From the NCBI GenBank assembly GCA_016785225.1, contig JAFBJZ010000628.1, positions 238,501 to 302,500 of the forward strand: a stretch of 64,000 bases of DNA. The letters are read 5' to 3'. Both the position numbers and the translations under genes were made by a program. The notes under the pieces were generated by a model, which was not told where the DNA came from, made no database searches, and worked only from the letters and a program-made list of their open reading frames with translations. This DNA is from Psettodes erumei. Its lineage: Eukaryota > Chordata > Actinopteri > Pleuronectiformes > Psettodidae. Positions 57,919 to 64,000 of this stretch are shown here, one piece after another. Positions within the stretch are counted from its first letter, which is position 1; each line of letters begins with the position of its first letter.

Positions 57919-57975
57919 CATCATCATCATCATCATCATCATCAATACTGCGATGATGATGATGATGATGATGAT
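57919..57975. repeat. Palindromic (TCA)n...(TGA)n hairpin repeat
   Basis: About nine CAT units (57919-57945), a short AATACTGC loop, then about eight GAT units. The arms are reverse complements. Confidence 0.93.
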
Positions 57976-58289
57976 GAAGATGACAATCAATACACAAGCA
58001 GCCGGGTTCATTTATGCCGACGACAACAGCTACGAGCTACGAACAAACCCCCCCACATCCACCCACCCCACCCTCGTCACCGCTGCCGATGTTGCACCAG
58101 CGCCTGCGGGGGGTGAGACCTTAGGGTGCGAGCTGCGGGTGGTGGTGGTGGGGGGGGGGCACAGGAAGTAGGTACCTGGGGGGGGGGGGCAACAGAGAGG
58201 GGAAGTGCCTAGAGTCACTGCTGTCGGCTGCATTGGGGGGGGGGACTTTTTCTTTTATCCCCGCATGTGTGAGCGTCGGTTGTTGAATG

Positions 58290-58385
58290 TAACCGAGTAC
58301 AGTTACTGCAAGTACTTGTACAACGCAAATATATATATATATATATATAATGGATATTTGCATCCATGTACTTCTACTGGATGTA
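58290..58385. repeat. GTAC-rich dispersed repeat fragment with AT tract
   Basis: GAGTACAGTTACTGCAAGTA and CTTGTACAAC, an AT dinucleotide tract (58328-58349), then ATGTACTTCTACTGG. Similar fragments occur at about 27040, 39430, 56685 and 60850. Confidence 0.45.
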
Positions 58386-58495
58386 GATGAAATACAGATT
58401 TGTGTTTTTTAAAAAAACTAATAAAATACGAAGCATCTTTGTCACGCTCCCGCCGACGACCGCGACTCCTCGGGTTCTCGCTCGGTTGTTGACCC

Positions 58496-58497
<2 letters not shown>

Positions 58498-58538
<41 letters not shown>
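58498..58538. repeat. (GA)n microsatellite
   Basis: About 20 GA units. Confidence 0.97.
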
Positions 58539-58540
<2 letters not shown>

Positions 58541-58718
58541 TCCTCTCACTTCTCGGGTTACGACACATCAGCGTGCGAGGACAAACAAACAAACAAACAC
58601 AAACATCTTCTCCGACGCACAATCTTTCTTCTTTTTTTTTAAAAACCGCAATTACGATAATTAGCCCGCCACATCAAAACGTAAAAATGAATAAAACAGC
58701 AGTGACCCAGGAGAACAC

Positions 58719-58978
58719 GGGGGGTGGAGGGGGGGTGGGTGGAGGGTGGAGGGTGGGTGGGGGTGAGGTGGCGACGGCAGGGTCATTATGGGGTGTAGAA
58801 CCGTGTGGAAGGAGGGGGGGCATCGGGGGGGGCGACGGTCGAGGGGGATTTGCGTAAGGGTGAAGGCTGGGTGTGATGTGGGGGGGTGCAGCTTGGAGGC
58901 TGTTGTGCTGCGGGGGTGAGGGTTGGTGGGGGTGTGGGTGGTGGTGTGGGTGGTGGTGGGGTGTGTGTGGGGGGGGTA
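58719..58978 (+). other. G-rich, quadruplex-prone region
   Basis: About 260 bases with more than twenty runs of three or more G, such as GGGTGGGTGGGGGTG and GGGTGTGGGTGGTGG. Pyrimidines are scarce. Confidence 0.75.
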
Positions 58979-59244
58979 TCAGTGGGGAATGGTGTCAGCT
59001 GCAGAGGCAGCAGGGAAAGCCGACATCTTAATAAAACAGCCTCGGGCTAAATCCCATTAAAGGCCTCAGAGCCTGTTACCACTGCTGGCCAGGTAGCACA
59101 CACACACAGACGCACAACACGCACACACACACCACACACGAATATATTATATATGGATCCATGTGTCCGTCTCTCTGTCTGCTCCTGTCTGTCCATGTGT
59201 GTGTGTTGGTGGGCGGGGGGGGCTTTCTTTGTGCCTGTTTTTGT

Positions 59245-59249
<5 letters not shown>

Positions 59250-59279
<30 letters not shown>
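59250..59279. repeat. (TG)n microsatellite
   Basis: About 14 TG units. Confidence 0.95.
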
Positions 59280-59281
<2 letters not shown>

Positions 59282-59362
59282 GTTACACCCTCCGAATCGC
59301 CGCCCAGCGCGCCTCGTCTCGCCGACGTCACGTCTGCGTCCTCAGGTTTGACACTCGTCTCT

Positions 59363-59401
59363 GTCCCGGGTCCCTGTCCCAGGTCCCTGTCCCAGGTCGG
59401 G
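59363..59401. repeat. 13-bp minisatellite, 3 copies
   Basis: Direct copies of GTCCCAGGTCCCT with single changes, at 59363, 59376 and 59389. Confidence 0.9.
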
Positions 59402-59614
59402 TTAGGGTCAGGACCCGTGTCTCTTCTGTCCCGTAAAACGTCCTCAAATAAAATCGTCATTCTGGGAAGGGGACGTTTGTTTTTTTGGAGGGTGCGTTTG
59501 CCACAGCGCCCCCCGGTGGCTGCAGCCGGGGCAGAGCGGGGGGGTCTCTGCGGGACGAGTGACGATGATTGAGGCGTCTTGTTTATTTCATTTTTGGATG
59601 GCGGGGGGTTTACT

Positions 59615-59700
59615 CCACCGCTTCCCAACATAAGGGTCGTGACCCCCCCGCAGAGGCCGCGAGAGGAATCTGAAGGGTCTGAAAAAAAATTCAGATGAAA
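59615..59700. repeat. Remnant of a dispersed repeat (hAT-like end)
   Basis: CGCTTCCCAACATAAGGGTC, GTGACCCC and GGAATCTGAAGGGTC resemble a widespread fish interspersed repeat with GGGTCGTGACCCC-type ends. Assigned by memory of the motif only. Confidence 0.4.
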
Positions 59701-59843
59701 TCCGAACCCGTTTGCTCTCAGCTTAACTTTATCAAACTTACATGATCCTCGTCACAGCGACACACAAACATGTGCGTTCAGTGTCTGTCTGTAACAGGAG
59801 CTCGGGTACCTGCAGGAAGCCGTGTGTTGTTGTTGTTGCTTTA

Positions 59844-59849
<6 letters not shown>

Positions 59850-59879
<30 letters not shown>

Positions 59880-59950
59880 GAGATTTGTCAACGACAGCGG
59901 CGACTCCTCCCTCCTCCTCCTCCTCCTCCTCCTCCTCCTCCTCCTCCTCC
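59850..59950. repeat. (TG)n and (CTC)n microsatellites
   Basis: TG tract at 59850-59876 and about 13 CTC units at 59910-59950. Confidence 0.95.
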
Positions 59951-60061
59951 TGGAGCCGCCGCAGACGCCCGTCTGATGAGCGGCATCTAAACTGTCCTCT
60001 GAGTTTTCATCGGCGCTCTGATTTTTCCGGGGCCGGGATCCAAGCTACGCCGGCCCGAATG

Positions 60062-60062
<1 letters not shown>

Positions 60063-60098
<36 letters not shown>
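60063..60098. repeat. (CA)n microsatellite
   Basis: About 18 CA units, then a G run. Confidence 0.96.
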
Positions 60099-60100
<2 letters not shown>

Positions 60101-60334
60101 GGAGGGGGGGGGGGATCGATATGAAAGAGGAATCTATACGTCCCAAAGTTGAAGTTCAGCCTCCGTCTGACAGAACACACAAGTTCCCGTTGTAGTAAAC
60201 TATTGTTTTGACAGGATGTCACTTCAGTTCTGCCGAGTGTGTGTGAGAGCGCCGAGCGCCGCGCGCCTCCTCTTTATCTCAGGCCTAAGGCTACTGTCAC
60301 TGAGCCGGGGGGAGAGTGGGAGACCGAGGCAGGC

Positions 60335-60425
60335 AGACAGAGGAGAGAGAGAGAGAGAGAGAGGGAGGGAGGTGGGGGAGGAGGAGAGGGAGGGAGGGAG
60401 GGAGGAGGGAGGGAAATGGGGAGGA
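60335..60425. repeat. (GA)n and GGGA purine tract
   Basis: GA repeats followed by GGAGG and GGGA units, almost entirely purine. Confidence 0.93.
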
Positions 60426-60429
60426 AAAA

Positions 60430-60526
60430 GGGAAAGATAATTCACTTGTCAGCTGCCTGATGAAATGCCATTTTAACTGAAGCTGCTAATAGGAGCATTA
60501 CGGGGCGCCTGACACAACTTCTTCAC

Positions 60527-60530
<4 letters not shown>
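60430..60530. promoter_or_regulatory. Candidate conserved non-coding element
   Basis: GATAATTCACTTGTCAGCTG with the E-box CAGCTG, then CCATTTTAACTGAAGCTGC and TAATAGGAGCATTACGGG. About 100 bases of unique sequence between a purine tract and a TG tract (60531-60563). Confidence 0.4.
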
Positions 60531-60563
<33 letters not shown>

Positions 60564-60569
<6 letters not shown>

Positions 60570-61070
60570 GCGTGCAGCGCCGACACGTGTGCGCTTCTTT
60601 TCCTTCCCCCATCGCTTTGTACGAAATCTCCGGCTTCCGACGTCGAAAACCGGGAAATCGGCGCCGACCGGGTCCGGGCGCAGTTTGTCGTCACGTCCGC
60701 ACACGTCGTCGTGTGAACTGCGCACAAACCGCACAATTAACACACAACATACACACAACGTACACACAAATAATATAAATCCTGTAACTGTCAACAGGCG
60801 CAAAACGCGAAACTTCTGCACAACAGCGACATCTTAGATGAGTCAAGTTGTACAAGTAGTGATTCCACGTAAAAATACTTGTGTATTAGTACACATGACG
60901 GAGAAGTACTGATGTAACAGTACTTCAGTTACACTGATTGTGAGATTTGTACTTTTACTTTTTCTGCCCGCCTCTTGTTCCTGTGGACAAATGTAGGTTT
61001 GTGTCGAGTCACATGACTTTGTGTTTTTAACAACAGCCCGTTGTCCACACGGATGCAATGCTCTGCTACT
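60564..61070. other. Intergenic: CpG-containing sequence and GTAC-rich fragment
   Basis: Unique sequence followed by a repeat-like fragment at about 60845-60960 with several AGTAC/GTACTT words. No gene. Confidence 0.5.
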
Positions 61071-61072
61071 GT

Positions 61073-61358
61073 GTTGTGTTACTGTGGAACGTCGGTGAGT
61101 TGTGTTACTGTGGAACGTCGGTGAGTTGTGTTACTGTGGAACGACGGTGAGTTGTGTTACTGTGGAACGTCGGTGAGTTGTGTTACTGTGGAACGTCGGT
61201 GAGTTGTGTTACTGTGGAACGTCGGTGAATTGTGTTGCTGTGGAACGTCGATGTGTTGTGTTACTGTGGAACGACGGTGAGTTGTGTTACTGTGGAACGT
61301 CGGTGAGTTGTGTTACTGTGGAACATCGGTGAGTTGTGTTACTGTGGAACGACGGTGA
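61073..61358. repeat. 26-bp minisatellite, 11 copies
   Basis: Eleven head-to-tail 26-base units starting GTTGTGTTACTGTGGAAC, with a partial twelfth at 61359. The copies are highly alike; variants are CGTCGG, CGACGG and CATCGG at one position, plus one divergent copy at 61229-61254. Confidence 0.98.
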
Positions 61359-61491
61359 GTTGTGTTACCGCGAACCTTGTGCCAAACGGTGTGGAAGCTG
61401 GTGCATCGCAGCGGCCGGTTGCACTGTCCACCACCTTTATTGTTTTCAGGGGGGACGTCTCACACATGCGCACATGCAAACGCACACAAAT

Positions 61492-61528
<37 letters not shown>
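61492..61528. repeat. (CA)n microsatellite
   Basis: About 18 CA units, then GA repeats. Confidence 0.96.
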
Positions 61529-61529
<1 letters not shown>

Positions 61530-61530
<1 letters not shown>

Positions 61531-61918
61531 GAGAGAGAGAGAGAGGGAGAGAGAAAGGGTTAAGAGAGCCCCGAGGCCAAGTGATTTACGCAAGAATGGG
61601 CTGAGCAGTTTCTGTCTGTTCTCGTTTGTGTGTTTGTGTGTGTTTGTGTGCGTGTGTGTGCGTGTGTGTGCGTGTGTTTGTGTGCGTTTGTGTGTGCGTG
61701 TGGGCACTCGACCACTGTATTTAAATTAAAAAAAAAAAAAAAATGCTGAGCAGCAGCACGATATAAATTGATCGACTGACGTCTTCCTCGTGTTCCACCA
61801 GATGCTTCGATGTGTGTGTTCACAAAAATGTAAAGCTTGTAAAGCTGCGCACAAGCCTCGTCATTACGGTTAGATATACATATATATATAAATATAACAA
61901 TACAATAAGAAACAATAA

Positions 61919-61956
<38 letters not shown>

Positions 61957-62640
61957 TTATTGTATTTTGAGGCTTTTTGCTGAAGCAACTTCACATCATT
62001 TAAATGCATTTAATGCTTCTTCTTCTTCTTCTTGTGTTTATGTGTTTGTGTGTTTATGTTTACGATATATCTAAACTTGTCTTCATTAATTCCGGACGCA
62101 CAACGAACACAAATGTATTTTTTGTGTTTCCTCCTTCGCTGTGACGGGACACGTTGTCCTGTCGCCACCACTTTCACCTCAGCCGCAGTACAAACCAGAC
62201 TCCCGGCCTGTGAAGAGCCTGAACGCCATCTAGTGGCCGCAGGCGGGAGGCCGACGTGAAGGGTCGGAGGTCACCGGGCGTCCCCTGCAGGCGAGCCCCC
62301 ACCCCACCCCCACCCCCACCCGCCTCGTCTCCGAGCAGGTTCCTGATTGGTTGATTTTTTTACGTGGAGGCTCTTTTGTTTTGTTTCTTACTTCCCAGAG
62401 TATGGAAAGGGACCGGGTACCGGTACCAAATCGTGCACGCGTGTTCACAAAGACAGGACCCGAGCAGAACTTAATCGCCGGCCCGGTGTTTGGGTCCGGT
62501 TCCGGCGTCAGCGACTCAGTTTCTCTGAGTTTTTATGGAGACGGCGAGCGCGCCGCGTCTCCCTCCCCCCCCCGGCGGCCGTCACCGTTCAGCCGCTGAC
62601 GGGAAATCAGGGGCGCTGGATGGGCCCTCAGTGTCGTGAC
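61530..62640. other. Intergenic: no gene recognised
   Basis: TG-rich interrupted sequence (61625-61702), an A run (61728-61743), an AT dinucleotide tract (61921-61955), a TTC run (62018-62034) and otherwise unique sequence. Confidence 0.5.
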
Positions 62641-62859
62641 GTGTGTGTGTGTGTGTGTGCGCACAAAACGGTGTGCGAGGCGTGTGTGTGTGTGTGTGTG
62701 AGGAGCTGTGGATCTCCTAATTTAGCCTCTAGAGAGCTGAGACGTCGGGGTGTCAATCTCAGCGCGCCGCTTTTTTCCCCACTTAACTTTTTAACCGACT
62801 TTCCTCCTCTTTGCAATCCTCCTGTATTTATAGCTGCCGAGCCTGGAGCAGCCGCGTGT

Positions 62860-62897
<38 letters not shown>
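62860..62897. repeat. (TG)n microsatellite
   Basis: About 17 TG units; shorter TG tracts at 62641-62659 and 62683-62700. Confidence 0.95.
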
Positions 62898-62899
<2 letters not shown>

Positions 62900-62900
<1 letters not shown>

Positions 62901-63480
62901 GTATTTACCAACATTAAACTCTTTTGTGTGTGTGTGTGCGTGTGTGTTGCTGCACAGCTGTTGATATTGTGGGGTTAGGGGTTTGGTATTTCAGTCGATT
63001 TCCACCGAGACGAAGATGAAGCGCTACGTGAGAGAGACAGAGCAAGAGTGGAAATCGCTGGAGGAAAAAAAGAGAGAGGGAGAGGGGGAGAGCGGAGGAA
63101 GAAAGAGAAAGGAGGGAATGAGGGAGGGAGGGGGCGGAGGGGGCGGAGGGACGGATGGAGGGATGAGGCCGACTTCTGGCCGGGCGAGCTGCTCTGAGAC
63201 TAATTAAGGTGAGGGCAGTGGCAGAGACGAGGTAATGATGAAGAAAAGGATTTACTCCCTCCATCCCTCCGTCTAAGACGCCACACCACCACCTCTCCGT
63301 CCGTCCGTCCGTCCGTCAGTCACCCAGCTCCTCGCCTCCCTCCTGCCCCCACCCCCACCCCTCCTCCTCCTCCTCCTCCACCAGCCTGTCCGCATCTCCA
63401 CCTTCCTCCCATCTCCCGTCTTCGCTCCCCGAACGGGTCGTCCACACGAAAACTGATGTGAAATCAGAAGTGTTGCAGAA
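62900..63480. other. Intergenic: purine-rich run and (CCGT)n
   Basis: GA/GGA purine-rich sequence at 63065-63165, a GTCC tetranucleotide run at 63297-63317 and a CTC run at 63360-63380. No gene. Confidence 0.55.
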
Positions 63481-63487
63481 AGAAAAG

Positions 63488-63488
<1 letters not shown>

Positions 63489-63521
<33 letters not shown>
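63489..63521. repeat. (TG)n microsatellite
   Basis: About 16 TG units. Confidence 0.96.
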
Positions 63522-63525
<4 letters not shown>

Positions 63526-63539
63526 TGGGAGACGGGGTG

Positions 63540-63927
63540 TTCGACAACTTCTGACGCGGGGTGGTACTTCATGCTTGTTCTCACAACGCAAACAAAAGTA
63601 CACAAGCGTAACACACGAGGGTGAAAAGTGAAGTGTAAAACACTTTGTTTTTTTTTTAGCTTGAGTAGCTGATGCTGAAAAAATTCTTTAAAAAAAAGTT
63701 TATTTTTTTCATTCCTTGAATGTTGGAGAATAATTTTTAACATTTTTAAATATATTTGAATTTTTTTTTTTTTTTTAAATGTGTATTATTATTTTCAAAA
63801 TCAAACTTTTTATCCAAATATTTATCCTGCACATGTTGTTCCGTATGTGCAGCGTCAGTATTGCAGTATGGATATTACTGTGTCCCCCCCGAGTCCTTAA
63901 CCCCCCTAGCTGTGCTCCAGCTGTGAC
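63540..63927. other. AT-rich intergenic end piece
   Basis: AT-rich sequence with T runs; nothing recognised. Confidence 0.55.
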
Positions 63928-64000
63928 TCCTCCTCCTCCTCCTCTCCTCCTCCTCTCCTCCCCTCCTCCTCCTCCTCTCCTCCTCTCCTCCCCTCCTCCT
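63928..64000. repeat. (CTC)n-rich tract, runs off the window
   Basis: CTC and CTCCC units continue to the window end. Confidence 0.95.

Noticed and set aside
61073..61358. 26-bp repeat as a CRISPR array or coding repeat
   Set aside because: Units are directly adjacent with no spacers, and 26 is not a multiple of 3.

Overview
The window is vertebrate nuclear DNA, most likely from a ray-finned (percomorph-type) fish. The signs are one split gene with GT-AG introns, very dense (CA)n/(TG)n and (CT)n microsatellites, a foldback element of a kind I associate with percomorph genomes, and no operons or bacterial signals. The one gene I can establish is tfap2d (transcription factor AP-2 delta). It lies on the minus strand, and all eight coding exons are between 560 and 12466. 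The exon phases join without a break into a 458-residue protein.

Layout: 1-559 is the 3' flank of tfap2d. From 560 to 12466 are its exons and introns. Intron 3 (3874-8052) holds a CpG-rich block (about 5740-6330) and a unique-sequence block with a CArG box (6590-7140), both candidate regulatory DNA. About 12467-13160 is the 5' UTR/promoter side. From 13 kb to the right end (about 51 kb, upstream of the gene) I recognise no protein-coding gene. This stretch alternates microsatellites with short islands of unique sequence rich in homeodomain, POU and SOX-like motifs. Such islands are typical of conserved non-coding elements around developmental regulators, but conservation cannot be tested here and they are listed as candidates only.

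Other items outside the gene: a 27-bp inverted-repeat foldback element (19693-19927), a 26-bp minisatellite of 11 copies (61073-61358), a 28-bp minisatellite of 5 copies (31444-31583), a triplicated 16-mer carrying ETS-type sites (47953-48000), G-rich tracts, remnants that resemble fish dispersed repeats, and two weak first-exon-like signals (31691-31710 plus; 29298-29346 minus).

How it fits together: the simplest reading is one developmental transcription-factor gene with its upstream regulatory landscape, heavily invaded by simple repeats. I see no CRISPR array, operon, toxin system, intact transposon or intact virus. The long open frames encoding VCVC, HTHT, SLSL or ERER runs are translated microsatellites and are not annotated as genes. 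No clearly novel biological system is evident. The best leads are the CA tract abutting the exon 7 splice donor and the candidate regulatory islands.
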